This document shows positions 45,499-59,159 of a DNA stretch of 64,000 bases, piece after piece. The translations under genes were made by a program, and so were the position numbers. Location: the NCBI GenBank assembly GCA_029204225.1, contig MU831831.1, positions 38,261-102,260 on the forward strand. Reading direction: 5' to 3'. The notes under the pieces were generated by a model, which did no database searches, was not told the DNA's origin, and worked only from the letters and a program-made list of their open reading frames with translations. Positions within the stretch are counted from its first letter, which is position 1; every line of letters begins with the position of its first letter. Source of the DNA: Diphasiastrum complanatum. Taxonomy: Eukaryota; Streptophyta; Lycopodiopsida; Lycopodiales; Lycopodiaceae.

Positions 45499-45762
45499 CT
45501 ACTTCATATATTGTCTAGTACACATACATATTGATGTGAGTGAGGTGAGAACAAACTATGTTCTAATATTTATGAGATTGGTCTACCTAGCCTTAATATT
45601 CCAGTTTCAAACTCTATGAGATTTTGTTTCATTTGCCTATCTCCCATCATTTTTATCATCGTTTCAACAATCATAATACTATTCTTGATTTGCAAACGTG
45701 TCATACTGAAGTTTTATCATTAAGAAATTGTAAGGAACCATATCTTAATGTTTATTAAAAAC

Positions 45763-45764
<2 letters not shown>

Positions 45765-45843
<79 letters not shown>
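45765..45843. repeat. (GA)n microsatellite
   Basis: About 78 bp of uninterrupted GA, next to a gypsy RT remnant. Confidence 0.97.
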
Positions 45844-45846
<3 letters not shown>

Positions 45847-46345
45847 TCATGTTTTCATCCAAATCAATGTTTTTTTGGAATGAATGAAGATATCTTACTA
45901 AGACACCAAATCTTGGAAAGAGACATAGAAGTTTATCATGTCAAAGATAAACTAATCCTTGCTCTATTATGTCATTAATAAAGTTAAACAATGTCTTGGT
46001 CATGTGGAATATTATTAATGGCTCATCAATGATTAGTCAATTATTGTATCCCCATTGAGTTGATTGTTTAGAAAAAGCAAAGCATCTATATCGACAATGA
46101 AACAGTAAGAGGCCTCTGAACAACTTTAGTAGAAGTTGTAGACGTCAAGGGGCACACTACGAATAATCTATTCCGTCAAGCAATTTAGACATGATCTCTT
46201 GGATTATTCGTTCATTTTTTATGTTGATCACTACTCACTAAGACATCTTGTGAGCTGGATTTATTAGCAAAGATAGTAGGATTGGTGTTGTTTATGTATG
46301 AGTTTACTTACCACGTAGAAACATGACAAGAAAAGCATCACACTA
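45844..46345 (+). pseudogene. Gypsy RT and RNase H remnant
   Basis: CFFGMNEDILLRHQI aligns with CYFGMREDILLGHKI of element G; further on are CLGHVEYY, SIIVSPLS and IFYVDHYSLRHLV. Many stops. The phrase aaccatatcttaatgtttattaaaaacat before the GA run recurs, diverged, at 46635-46672. Confidence 0.6.
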
Positions 46346-47191
46346 GTGCAATCTATCTATCAAGGAAAAAAATAACAAATGTGAATGAATTAAAAGATGA
46401 ACAAGTGATGTAGATTGATGCTGAAATTTTAATATTTATCAGTATTTTTTAAATATTTACAATCACAACAATACCCAGATGAGTATTCAAAAGAACAAAA
46501 AATATTATTTCAGTTTATATTTGCATCCTATGTAATATTATTTGGGAGGTGTGTGAAATGAGAAAGAGAAAAACAAATTTGTGTGACGTTAGAAAAAAAT
46601 AATTTTGGTGTGAGATTTGTGATTAGAATATACGGGAACTATATCTTGTCGTTTATTAAGAACATAAGAAAAGAGCACATGGATAGAGATGGAGTGGCAG
46701 TAGAGAGAAATGTAAATGCAGTGCTAAAAAGCTCGCTTAGCCAAGCTCACTCAAGGCCCTTCTCGTCGGGTTTGGCTTGGTTATCTAGTAGATCCCTTGG
46801 CAATGGATCACATAGGATGCCCTAGGTAGAGAGTTGTTTATCAAGTTATATTGGTGTTCACTAGGCATCACGTTAGTGCCTCGGTCAATTACGATAATAA
46901 AGAGTTGGACAAATATTGAAGTAACAAAAATGAATGCAAAAGATAACTCACTAAAACTTGAAAACACCCAACCAATAGGAGTAAAGTGAGTTGGCAATGG
47001 AAACTTCAATCACATTAGTGTATCAAATAAAAATATAAAACGCCACACAACAAGGCTAAAGAAATTCAAAATATTGTTGCTCAGTGAACTAGGATTGAGT
47101 TTTTCCAAAAGAAGGGGCTATGACAACACATCAACATGTGTTAGTGAAATAACAAACTTTGAGTGTTTATATTAGTCATGATTGAGAAACA
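46346..47191. other. No gene seen
   Basis: AT-rich; it may be the 3' part of the preceding gypsy remnant. Confidence 0.3.
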
Positions 47192-48347
47192 TGTTGGTTG
47201 TATTTGGCAATTTGGAGGCCAAACTTAGATATATTTGTGGGTATTTTTTGTGTATAAATAAATAAGCCCAACAAAAATAGAAAAAATATGTGCAAGGGTC
47301 GTGGCATCCTACGAGCATAAGTCCATAACTCAATGAGCATTTGTAAAATATTGTATCGTGAAATAAAATACACTTCGGGCCATTTAAATAAAATAATATA
47401 AAAGGCCTAAAGTCTAAGTTGCTATATTTCAAGTTATTAGTCAAAGTCAAATTGGTGGTAGGTAGAGTGTGCTTCTTTCTGCACCATTGATTTAGTTGTG
47501 TTTTCTCTGAAGGGCTAGGATTTCAATCCTTGCCTCAACGAAATAGTCAATAGAAGCATAGGGGCAAATGTCTCCGCAAGAATAAAAAGGCACTTCTTGT
47601 ACTCCATTTTCATGCTTAATAGAGAGGATGAGACTCTACCAATTTTGCAATTGAAGCTTCCTCATTCATTTCTAATGCTCTTTTTTCTAATGCTTTGTAG
47701 TTATTACCACTTTGCACATTGGTTTACGTTTCAATGGTTTTTCCATTAGAATAAGGCTTTAAGCACATGAGCTAACCTCCCTCACTTCTCTTCTCTCCCT
47801 CTCTCTTTACATCTTGGACTTGTGTGGTTGTTAGAGTTAGGTGGACGGGGTAAAGTAGTATTAATGTTAGAAAGCAACTAATGTAGACAAGTGGATATAA
47901 TTAGAGAACTATCATTAGAGAAGTTCTAAAGCCAAAAAAGACCCTTTGTAAAGATTCTTTTTATATTTTTTCTTAAATTTTTCTTACACATGGACCAATC
48001 AAAACACTCAAATTTGAAATCTACGTAACGTAACTTTTTGAGTTCACATTTTGATTCCACACTAAAAATGGCATAACTTTTTAGTGGTAAGTCCAAATTT
48101 AGCGGAGTTTGGTGCATTGGAAAGCGCTCAACAAGGGCTTTCAATGATATGTTACATGACATACTTCTAAGATATGATTAAAAAGTTATGGCAAGTCAAA
48201 TGCATTAGTTCTATAATATTTTAATAATATAAAAGACATCTTGCACGAATTTTTAAAGGGTCTTTTTGGAGCTCAAAACTCCCCTAATGCCTAGTGGATC
48301 TAACCCTTTTTGACAGGCGGAGGGCTACTGCTATATCTACGACCCTA
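47192..48347 (+). repeat. Gypsy LTR related to family L, with nested MITE
   Basis: Starts TGTTGGT; 47290-47620 is clearly related to 1740-2080 (tggcatcct, gggccatt, ttctttctgcaccat, atttcaatcc). It diverges after about 47640 and is interrupted by the MITE at 47913-48289. It is followed by a tRNA-Asp-type primer site. Confidence 0.6.
47913..48289. mobile_element. MITE-like element, copy 2
   Basis: 377 bp, CATTAGAGAAGTT start and AACTCCCCTAATG end, interior closely matching copy 1 (ctacgtaacgtaac, ggtaagtccaaatttagc). Confidence 0.85.
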
Positions 48348-48350
48348 TAG

Positions 48351-48368
48351 TGGCGCTGTTGCCGAGGA
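48351..48368 (+). other. Gypsy primer binding site
   Basis: TGGCGCTGTTGCCGAGGA, two bases from the usual tRNA-Asp complement. Confidence 0.75.
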
Positions 48369-48733
48369 TAGTCACTACGAGTAGTTAGAGAGGATATGTT
48401 TGAAGCTAGCGGAGGAGGTGTTTGGGGGTAGAAGAGACCTGAGATAGCCTTTAAGGGCTTGACACATCAGCACCCAACCCAAAACCTATAGAATACCATA
48501 AAAATTTGTATTTTTCAAGGAAAAAATGAGAAAAAACACCATTAGATCTTGATTTTTCACAAACCACTGAAAATTGACTCTTGCACGGCTAACAATAGTA
48601 TGAGGACACAGTCCTAGCCCTGCATAGAAGCCTGCCAGAGTAACTTTCCAACATATTTGCAGAAAAGTCTATAGAACAAGAACGTATTAAGTTCTATTAT
48701 AAATCCTAAACTCTAGTAATCCAATAAACCAGT

Positions 48734-49795
48734 GCTCTGATACCAATCTGTTGGCACTTGGATGTTGATGCCAACTAAAAACAAAATTTCTTATTAACAG
48801 GATCATGGATTACTTAGAGAACGGAGATTGCGAGCTGTTCTTTTGTGTTGAATAAGATTATCCATGTAGGAGTCTTAGACTGCCATGAAAGAGGGATTAC
48901 AAAAATGATTATGTGTATGAGACAGCCATGCAATCCTCTATTCCTGATAATCTGATATGAAGAGAATGTAGAAATAACTTAGGCGTCAGTGACAACCATA
49001 CATTTCTCTGATAATAATGTTTGTGTAAGAGGAGTGAGAGTTAGTTTCATTCTGCAAGAATGCAAAGATGTAAAACAGTAACAAATCTGTATAATAATGT
49101 CATAAAACAACAATCAGATCACAATACTATTGCGCTGATAAGTGCGTGATCCTACTTACAGACTCAAATCAATTGCTAAAGTTGTGAGTATATATATATG
49201 TATCTCTCTCTATAATCACTAACTTTGAGGAGTCAGCTACTGAAAGACCAATTTTGGTTGTAGATCTATCTCTCTGATCTTCATCATGATCAATTCAATC
49301 TCTCATTTACATATATAGCAACTGAAAGATCTTGCATTATTCTAGCTTTACATTTACAAGATCACTTAACTAACTAATTAAAACAGTTGTTATTGGAGTG
49401 TGAAGACATAGACAGTCTGTACTTCGAATCCTGTGTATTTCTGTAGAGTGTCGCATTTTTCGCCTGTGTGGAGTTCCATGTAAAACTACAGTGTCACATT
49501 TTTTGCGAAGCCGTGTTGCATTTATGGAAGTGTCTGAAATGGCCGGAAACCAAGTTAGCACAAGTGTCGCAAAACACTTAGTTGCTCAGGATGACCCGAA
49601 GGTAAAAAGACGCCAGTGTCGGGTTTTTTGCTTGTCAAAAATTGCGAGGAAAAATGCAGACTGTTGCGACAATTAGTTTATAAATGCAGATTGTTGAAAA
49701 ACAATTCATTTTTTGCAGGTTTCATTTGAGAGAGTAAAACTGAGAGAAGGAAGGCGGACAGTTAGGATGAGTATGAGTTAGATTAAACTCCAACA
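48734..49795 (-). repeat. Copia primer site and LTR remnant
   Basis: gctctgatacca at 48734-48745 is the reverse complement of the initiator-tRNA-Met site. To its right, 48749-49795 is bounded by TGTTGG and CCAACA, consistent with a copia LTR of about 1.05 kb. The interior on the left (to about 48475) is only leader. No second LTR found. Confidence 0.55.
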
Positions 49796-50102
49796 GAATG
49801 GTGATGCATGGCACCCAAACATGTCGATAACACCAGACCTACGTCATGCCCCTTGCGAGGCCGTCACTGAAGGGCAAACCATTATGGTACATAACAGATA
49901 AGAGGCATGAAATGGACCCTCTTTTGCTGGATGATCCTAGGGTTTAATTTGTAGAACGCAGTTTCGTGTGATGACGCATTACACAAATGGCAATACCGAT
50001 GTGTCAGTTTGGAATCTTGCCTCAATACTGGACACTCATTGGCTGTATGGTTCTAGGTACAGACCGGACATTTTCTCTTTGTGGGTATTATGGTTGACTA
50101 TG

Positions 50103-50735
50103 GTTTGGCATTGTAGATGAAGTCACAACAACACTCTACAAAGCCTTCAGTTTTCGATCAAACTGGGCTGTAAGCTGTTCCATCTGTTGTTTGTAAAGTT
50201 TACTGATCTGTTCCATCAACAAATCATTCAATATATTGGAAGCGTTGGAGGTTGATGCAACCGAGGGAGTGGGATGATGGATCGTTGGATAGCCATGACT
50301 CGAATCATCATCCAGTCCTTTTTTTTCTCTGATAGCATCCTCCATGGCTTCCTGCAACGTAGCATACTGTTCCCATTGTTTAGGCTCTGATACGTCATGG
50401 TAACCCGGCTAGAAACCACATGATCACCGCATGATCGAGAATTGTGTTGCATTCGGATTGTAGATATTCTAATTGTTCAATGTAATCTTGGACCCTTTCT
50501 CTTTAAAACATCTTGATCTTGCTCAATAGGTAAATGGGTCTTCCAAAAACATTTTTGGTTCTAAGCGGGTAATTAAGGATGTTTTAACCCCTTCCCATGT
50601 GCGTTTCTCTTTGGCCGACTGGTTGAAACACCACATAAATTTGGAGAAATTTGATGGGGTCTGTTGACCCATCACACTTTGGCATCTCGAGATGAGGTGC
50701 CCTACAGATTGCTTGCAAGGGTATGACAAGTACAA
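50103..50735 (-). pseudogene. Gypsy gag remnant
   Basis: The minus strand reads CDGSTDPIKFLQIY, FQPVGQRETHMGRG, RERVQDYIEQLEYLQSEC, TWFLAGLP, then ATLQEAMEDAIREKKGLDDD and ISKLYKQQMEQLTAQFDRKL. It shares the arrangement of the gag at 4997-5487. Multiple frameshifts and stops. 49796-50102 and 50736-51267 hold no gene I can support. Confidence 0.65.
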
Positions 50736-51267
50736 GTTGATTCCATAGGGTCTATTACAACTGGTGTTGCTTCAATCTCGATTGGTGCGGCTGCAACTTT
50801 GGAGATGTTTGACGTTTGGTTTCCGATTCTTCTTGCTATTGATCGTCTTGATCTCAAATTCATTCATTGGAGAGGCCCAAGAATACTGAATCTTGATAGA
50901 TGGGAAGAACGCAATTTAGATCTGTTGGGATTAGATCAGCTCAACTGGCTAATGATATCTCTCTGATCCTAGCTTTGATTGACCTTGAAATTTTTATTGT
51001 AGATGGATCTAAGACAGATCTCTCAACTAATCATACTTGCGAGGCTCACTCAGGCGAGGGTTGGCCTTGTGAGAGTTATTTGTACTATTTTGCAGTAAAA
51101 ATCTTGATGTATTAAGATCTACCAGGAACAAATTCTCTTGCAGCTGCATTTGAGATGGATCTTGCTTGGGATGAAGTGGCTAAGATTAACTCTCATAGAT
51201 ATGGAAGTTATTGATGTCTGAGTGGATTTTTGATCACCTTTTTTGCATATAGATTCATCAATACTTC

Positions 51268-52044
51268 ATGTTAACTCTCGCAAACTTTCATCCTATTTGT
51301 GTTCTATCTCTGTTTTTCAAGGAGCATGCTACAGTCCCATCTACTTGGGATGACTTTCAGGTAGCCTTTAAGGCAGCCTTTATGCCAGTCCTTGACGGTT
51401 TTGAGTATTATTGTCGATTTGCCACGTTGCAAATGAGGATGAAACCCCTAGATGTATATTTGCAAGACTTCCAAGAAGCCGCTTCATAGTTTGTTAACCG
51501 TATTGACGGAGTGCTCCTTAAGCTGCATTTCATATTGAGCCTGCCCAAAGAATATCGATTATAGGTCCGTCGCAATCAGCCACAATCCCTTGAGGATGCC
51601 ATGTGTTTCACTCGAATTTTTGACGATATGCACACTATGACCCGCAAAGAGCAGCAAAAGCCCGAATCCAAGGACAAACCCTCTTCGGGCCCTCCTTTCA
51701 AAACAAGTGAAGAGAGACTTGTTGATGAAGCTTCCCCTTCAAGAAAGAAAAAGAAGTGCCCTTGGTTGGAGAAAGCTGACTTTGACAAGGCCAAATGTGG
51801 TGGGTTGTGTTTCTCCTGCATGGAGAAGGGGCACCTTTCTAAGGACTGCTTAAAGAAACGAAAGAAGGGAGGCCACTCTTTCAAGGCTCCAGGTAATTCT
51901 TCCATTTCTTGTATAGATGTATCCTTTTCGAATAAAACAGTTTGTAGAAATTGTTGTGATAGGCAACGAGATCAGAGCATTAATCATTGGAAAAAATCTA
52001 GACACATATTACCATGGAAAATTCAGATTGTAGACAGACTGTAG
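51268..52044 (+). pseudogene. Gypsy gag remnant with CCHC knuckle
   Basis: Capsid-type sequence includes TWDDFQVAFKAAFMPV, YLQDFQEAAS (then a stop) and LKLHFILSLPKEY, followed by a Lys/Pro-rich stretch and the knuckle CFSCMEKGHLSKDC. This is the usual gypsy gag order. It is from a different group than the neighbouring minus-strand gag. Two stops interrupt it. Confidence 0.75.
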
Positions 52045-52205
52045 AGGTCTGATTTTTCACAGGCAGGCAGGTCACAGGTACACAGGAAGACAGCAGGGCA
52101 TTGAGCAATTATTTACAAATGTAGAAGGGGTGGATTTGACATAGAACCCCCAAAACTCAAGATAGATGGCTATTACAATTTTCACACTCCTTAAAAGATA
52201 TCTAT

Positions 52206-53205
52206 CTATTTCAACATAGATCTTGAAATCAATCCAAAATTAGATCTAAAATTGACAAAAGCATTCTTGATCAATGGTTTTGTGAGAAGATCGACAATAC
52301 ATGAAGGTGATTTCATACGCCCCAAGGTTATTACCCTTGCAATGACCTTCTCCCTTACACAATAGTGTGCTACCTTGATGAGCTTGCTTCTTGCATGGAA
52401 AATTGGATTGTTTGCAAGAGCTTGAGCCAAAATGTTGTCACACTTGAAAATAGGTACATCTTCATATTTGATGCACTTTAGCTCCATAAGTAGCCTCTTG
52501 ATCCATAGTTGTTGTAAGGGCCTTGTACTCAGCTTCATGATAATGATATAGTATATTGTTTCTTGGATAGCCAAGATACCAGATTGCCTCCAATAAACAT
52601 AGTATAAGCACTTGTGGACTTCCTATCGACTTTTTCACTTGCAAAGTCCAAATATGAAAAGGAAACCATTGTTAGATCCTCACTTCTATAGATCAATCCA
52701 TAATCTAGTGTGGAGAAAACATATCTCAAGATCCTTTTGGCCGATTTCCAATGACAAACTTTTGGATTTTGCATGTATTGACTCAATTTGTGCACACTAA
52801 AGCTCAAATATGGCCTAGTTACGGCCAACCAAATAAGAGAGCCAATAAGACTCCTATGAAGGGTGATGTCCTCAAAGGAACTTTCATCCCCTTTGATAGG
52901 ATCTTTTTACAACATGCTCCATAGGAGTATGTATACTCTTGCAATTTTCCATATAAAACTTTTTACACATAGAAAGAGCATATCTAGATTGACTAATAAA
53001 TGCTTGATCTTGCCATATGTCTATCTCTAGGCCTAAGATGTAGTGAAGCTCATCTAGATCTTGCCTCTTGAATTCACTACCTAGTACACTTTTTGTTTCA
53101 TCAACAAGCTTCATGCAACTTCCACTCAAGATAATATCATCTATAGAATGACTATATTACTATTTAGAAACTTTATGTACAAATAAGAATCATAGTTACT
53201 TAGAT
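52206..53205 (-). pseudogene. Copia RT C-terminus and RNase H remnant
   Basis: From the right: DDIILSGSCMKLVDE, LDELHYILGLEIDIWQDQ, YALSMCKKFYMENCKSIHTP, YLSFSVHKLSQYMQNPKV, LDFASEKVDRKSTSAY, then an incomplete EAEYKALTTT and FHARSKLIKVAHYCVREKVI, ending ADLLTKPL-like VDLLTKPLIKN. It is close to Y and W. Probable LTR sequence lies to its left, ending near 52186. Several frame breaks. Confidence 0.85.
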
Positions 53206-55370
53206 TGAATCAGGTGAAATAAGATATGAGGTATACCACACCTTATTTAATCTCTTCGGCGGACTGTTGTAAAGACCACTAGGGAATACCCCTAAGATGA
53301 GGATAGGAGAACACAACAGGAGACACTATGGAGCCAAACCGCCCAATCAAACCTAGATCAAAACTGGATCTAGAGCCCCCAAGCCATGTCATGTGAAAGC
53401 TAGATTGAATTAAGATTCCGCTGATTGGATTTGCCAAGTACCATTTTGTTATGGATTGGATCAGGTGGGAATAAAGCTTTAATCTTAACCTTATGTCCAA
53501 AGATGTCTGTATAAGTCATTTGCAATTGACTTGAGTAATTGGATTACTCCTGGCTAAAAGTTAATTGATTGAATAAGCAGTGTGAAGAAAATTCACCAGG
53601 AACTGTTTATTTTGATCTATATTGCTTATAAGACACATGATTTGTGAATCATCGAGATTCATGAGTGGAAGTTGTGTGCATAGAATATTTTTTGGAGGAG
53701 AAATAGTATCTAAGTTATTGATTGTATCCCAGTGAGCTCATATTGGATGGCAAAGTTCAACAAATATCCGGGTGTTAAAATGATTTTGGTATGACTTTTG
53801 TCTTTAGTTATATGATTGATCGTAGAATTTGGATAACTCATAATCTAGTTAAAGATTTGGTTGAAATAATATTCTTGAATACAATAATTTTTCCTGGAAA
53901 AATCGAATAGTTCGTATATTTCTTGAGTGGTATGTTGTACATATACTCCAATATCTTTCAATGATTAAGTATGGTTTTGGAATCCTGTAAATTATGATTG
54001 ACAAATCATAAGATTCTAAATGTTTATGATTGACGGATCATAATTTGATACTTAATTGTTATTAAAAGATTATAAGAAAATGTGACGATTCTTAAGATGA
54101 GTAATTTTTGATCAATTGAACGAGTCAATAATGTAGGTCAGCCAATTGAGAATCTAAATTTCTTTACTCCAGTGCATACTTGAAATTGTGTAGATCTCAC
54201 AAGCATTCTTATAGTAAGTAATGTGTTTATTTATGAGAAATTTGCTTATTCTACCATAGATTGTAGTCAATGAATGCTTGTCTATTGTTTCCAGCCTAAA
54301 TCTCCAGTCAATTAGGAGACAGTTAAATCTATCGAAATTGTGTGGATGCTATTTTCTTGCATGAGATGCTAGGAATAGGGCACATAACTCAAGAGAGTAT
54401 TCAGATTACTCAGGGTTGATTTATAAATCATTTTTATCTTGATGGATATCCTATAGATTTTGGTAGGATGACTTTTTATACCTTAGTTTCTCTTGAAATC
54501 TAAATGTATTTGTACCAAAAAGCATTTATGACAGGTCTACAATAAATTGTGGATAGTGTTGAACTATAATTGTTTTGTTTCTTTAACTTTTGAACATTGA
54601 TTTCCAATGTAAAAGCATATATAGTACTTCAGTGCAAAGATAAACAAATTGAAAATTGTTCCATCTCTAAGTACTTATTGTTTACTCCATATGGACTGGA
54701 ATTGCTCTTTCATTAGGCACATAAGTATTTAACAGAACATCAGACATTTGTCTTAATAACCCTATCGATGGGTTTAGTTGTTTACCAACTCAGCCTGTTG
54801 AATAATGTGGTGCAGCACTTTGAAATGAGAAGATTTTTTTTTTCTTTATTGAAGATTTTTTAGCTTGTTATATCACCGCTTGCATCCTCATGACTTATGA
54901 TGAAATTAGTTGCGATGTATCTCAAAACTGGTTCGACATTAAAACATTGATTATGGGATGCTACTATGCCATTATAATATTGGTTTGGCTGCATTTGCTT
55001 TTAGGTCAATCTGGTGCACAAGCAATCAGGGGTTTAATATCTTTGCACAACACTATTTCCGTTGACTGCTGGCAGTTGTTCCTACATATTTGATGTCAAA
55101 CTTTTTGGATTTTGTTGTAATAGGTATAAGTCCAAATACCCAAGAGAATGTAACTCATTTTAATGTTTGCATGTCATGATGTGCACTTGCGTCTTACAAA
55201 CTTACCAGTACTTCTGTTAGGTCATAGAATCTACTTTTAAGTTGTCTCTAAGCATATGTTCCTCTCTTTTTTGTTTCAATAGAATTCTTTAATTGAATGT
55301 CTACATCTACCTAAAAATTAGATGCTAAAGGCAAATGACAGAAGCATCCCGGAACTCGCATCCGCGTCCG
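53206..55370. other. No gene seen
   Basis: 2.1 kb of AT-rich sequence with only short frames (for example 54890-55093) and no motif or repeat I can name. Confidence 0.5.
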
Positions 55371-55384
55371 GTTCCGCTACCTTA

Positions 55385-55424
<40 letters not shown>

Positions 55425-55448
55425 ACATATATCTAAGGTAGCGGGAAC
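55371..55448. repeat. TA-rich inverted repeat (hairpin)
   Basis: gttccgctaccttaga at 55371 is mirrored by tctaaggtagcgggaac ending at 55448, with a (TA)n loop and stem between. The arms differ by one or two bases. A second TA run follows at 55449-55466. Confidence 0.85.
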
Positions 55449-56364
55449 TATATATATATATATATACACCTCTTAGAAACCTATTCCGAACGTACTGTAT
55501 GTTACGTTTTTTTTTAATTAAAAAATACAGGACACCAATCTGCTTGCTGCTCTGCATCCTGTTTTATCTTTTGGTTCTTGCCATGATTGTCCGATAGAAG
55601 GACCGAGTCAGTTCAGGAATCTATTTATGTGATTACTAGATTTCATGATTGTCCACAGTGCAGCCTTCAGCGAGTCCTTGCTTGCACGATGGTGAGACAT
55701 TTGAATGCTTACCTGCTGAAGATACTTCACCATAATCTGCTGAAACCTGGGTCGGAACGGGCCCAATACTTACGTTCTCTTTAATAAAAAAATACACAAC
55801 TGGCAACTATGATATAGACACATACCTAAATTCATTCATACATACGTACATAGATGAGTGCTGAACTAAATTTAAAGCAACAAGTTCGAATCTTAATTTC
55901 TCATGTAAAGAGTTAAAAAATTTGTTTCTTGATTGCAGAATTTGTGTACAACTGCAGCACATATAAGAATACGTGAGCTTCTGGATCAGGAAAAGAAGGT
56001 ATGATCTGCATGTCTTTTTTGGTGAAGGAATGCCCTGGTCCTTACATTGTTGGTGAGTGCATTTCAATTCTGCATTAGTACAGAAGTAAGGGGCCTGTTG
56101 TTTTTGAATCCTTTCCTCTCCTTGAGGTCTGGAGTTCAATTCCTCTTACAAATGCATGGATATACAAGTCAAATGTTTTCTGGCATGAGTAACTGCATGT
56201 GAACTCATTGATGATTATTGTGAAAAGCTTATTGAGTAAGATGGGGCCATAAAAGAAATCTTTCATGACTATATCATCTTCTCACTTTGGGAAATCACTT
56301 GGTGCCCCAAATAGAGCTAACATTTTTTTCGATTATTTCACAACTCCTCAAAGATATGGCCGGA

Positions 56365-59070
56365 GCATAAGCTTTTAGCTTCCTTGATGGTTTTAGTGGC
56401 TATTTCTTAGTCCAAATTGCTCCTGAAGACCGTTTCAAAACAACTTTTGTTACAAAGTTTGGTACCTTCGCATATAAAGTTATGCCATTCGGTCTGTGCA
56501 ATGCCCCATCCACATTTCAGAGGAAGATGTAACGAGCTTTCAAGGACCTCTTGCACAAAAATCTAGAGATTTATCTCGATGATCTTGGTGTGCATTCCTC
56601 TCAAGATAAGCATCTCGATGCCCTTAAACAAGTTTACATTCGTTATCGAAGGTTCGGAATTTCATAGAATCCCGACAAGTGCCAGATCTAGGTTACCCAT
56701 GGTGTGGTACTGGGCCATATTATTTCTCGAAATGGTATCGACACTGATCCTAAAAAGATCAGAGTCTTTCTTGAAATGCCCCTACCTGGCACAGTGAAAG
56801 AAATTTACATCTTTTTGGGCCACACAGGTTATTATCAAATTTTTATAATACACTACACCGATAAAGCGTGGTTAGTATATCAAATCGTTACCGATCCAAG
56901 GTGGACAGAAGACCGAAAAGCCTTTGAAGATCTTTGACAGGCTTTAGTTACCGCACCCATTCTTCGCGTGCCTGATTATACTAAGGAGTTCCATGTGCAT
57001 ACGAACGCTAGTAAGTATGCTATAGATGCTGTTTTAATGCAACCCGAAGAATTCAAAAAGGATTTCATAATCCGTTTCCTGAGCCGTCAGCTTGTTCCAG
57101 CTAAGGTTAACTATTTCACAATAGATTGAGAAGCACTAGCAATGGTCTATGTTGTTCAGCAATTTCAACATTATTTGCTAGGCCAGCTTTTTGTCTTTTA
57201 TACCGACCATCATGCTCTTCTTTACCTATTGAATAAACCTTGCAAAATTGGACGAATTGCACGATGCATTAGAGGAAGGTTGAGCTCAAAAAGGGCCGCA
57301 TACGAATTCGTGCCAAGATCTATTTTGCATTTTGTCACTATTTTCAACCAATATCTTTGAAATTCTATAACTTTTGGGTAGTAGCTCAGAAGTATGACAT
57401 GTAATATATCATTAAAAAGCGCTCAAGCGCTTTCTAACGCACCAATTTTCGTTGCATTTTGATATGGCAATCAAAAGTTATGCCATTTCTAGTGTAGACT
57501 CAAAATGTGAAGTAACGTTACGTTAGAGTCACTATGCCAAGAAACTATTGGGCCACATGTACAAAAGAAGTGAATAAAAGTGAATAAAAAATGAAAAAGG
57601 AATATTGACAAAAGGCCCTTTTTGTGTTTAAACTTCCTCGAATGGGTTGTTGATTCTTTTAGAATTCAACTTTCGAGTTGTTATTCGGAAGGGATCACAA
57701 CATTTTTTGGCTAATCATCTTTCATGATTACCTAATGCTGAAACATCTAATGAGACAATAAATGATGAGTTACCAGATGCGTGTCTATTTTATATAGATG
57801 CGACTCCGTTATGGGCAGATGATGTCACTAGATATCTAGCCAAACCGCAAAAAATCAAACTTATCATGAAGTCTTTACCATATCATTTTATTGCGAAACA
57901 ACTATATAAGTTAGGTGTTGATGGTATTGCACGTCTTTGTGCCCACGAATCTGAAGTTCGACATATTATTGCCTTGACACACGAAGGTATTGTGGGAGGC
58001 CATTTCTCCTCTGATGCTACTGCTAGGGCAATTCTTCTGGTTGGATTCTGGTGGCCAATCCTTTTCAAAGACACTTATGCTTATATAAAAGTTTGTGACA
58101 TTTGCCAACGCGCAAAGAATACCAAAAAGGCTGATCACAATCTCCTTACTCCACTACTTGAAAGTGAAGCATTTTACAAATGGGATATTGATTTTGTTGG
58201 ACCGATTAGTTCAGTAGCACAATCACATTATATCTTGATTGGCACTAATTATGCAACAAAGTAGATAGAGGCTAGAGCAACACGAAAAGCAGATGCAAAG
58301 TTTGTAGCATGCTTCCTCTATGAAAACATCATCACTAGATTTGGTTGTCCAATAGAGCTTGTCAGTGATCGAGGTTCTCACTTCCTTAATAAAGTAATTA
58401 ATAGTTTATTGACTCATTACTTCGTTATTCACCAAAAGAGTACCCCCCGTACTATCCTAGATGCAATGGACTAGCTGAGTCTATGAATAAAACAATTTGT
58501 AAAATCTTAACCAAGATAGTAGAAACTAGTCGATTAGACTAGGAAACAAAGTTATTCTCTGCTATCTGGGCATATCGCACAAAGCCAAAGTGAGCCACGA
58601 ATTGGAAAAGACCATTTGAGCTAGTATATGGCCAAGAGGCTGTTATGCCAGTAGAATTTTTTATTCTGTCCTTACGCGTCACTTTAGCTTATGCCGAAGA
58701 CTTTTGTGACGATAATGCTTATCAACACCAAATTCAAAATCGACTTTTCACATTGACAAAACTGTGTGAGAAACGTCTTATATCTTACCATGCACAGTTA
58801 GTCCACAAATGATGACAGAAGGCCTAGCATGATCGTCATGTCCGGACTAAGGATATTTATGATGCTGATAAAGTTTTACTTTACACATTTTTCAAAGTCC
58901 ATCCAGGAAAATTGAAATTCCGTAGCCAAGGTCCTTATGTTGTCCAAATTGTTTTTACAAATGGTGTCATGCAAGTAGAGACATTTGAAGGCATATCCCT
59001 TGACACCGTAGTCAATGGTAGTCGCTTGCGACGATACTATGAAGATATTTTTACCATAGATCCTGTTTGA
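56365..59070 (+). pseudogene. Gypsy pol remnant: RT, RNase H, integrase
   Basis: RT: FLDGFSGYFLVQIAPEDRFK, VMPFGLCNAPSTFQ, IYLDDLGVHS (catalytic DD present) and VLGHIISRNGIDTDPKKI. RNase H: TAPILRVPDYTKEFHVHTN, ALAMVYVVQQFQHYLLG. The MITE copy 3 interrupts it at RIAR. Integrase: HEGIVGGHFSSD with CDICQRAKN (HHCC zinc site complete), KWDIDFVGPI (Asp), PIELVSDRGSHF (Asp), GLAESMNK (Glu). The end is FKVHPGKLKFRSQGPY to IDPV. About ten stops and frameshifts. The upstream part of pol is missing; 55449-56364 has no supported gene. Confidence 0.9.
57267..57644. mobile_element. MITE-like element, copy 3
   Basis: 378 bp, CATTAGAGGAAGG start and CTTCCTCGAATG end; relative to copy 1 it lies reversed. 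It splits the gypsy RNase H between the Arg and Trp of RIARW. The bases either side (acgatg, ggttg) show no target duplication. Confidence 0.8.
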
Positions 59071-59159
59071 TAAGTACTTCTCGGTTATTAATTTTTTTTT
59101 TTCTTTGATAATTTTTTTTTTCTCTTTCATGCATATTCCTACCTACTTCTTTCGAAAAT

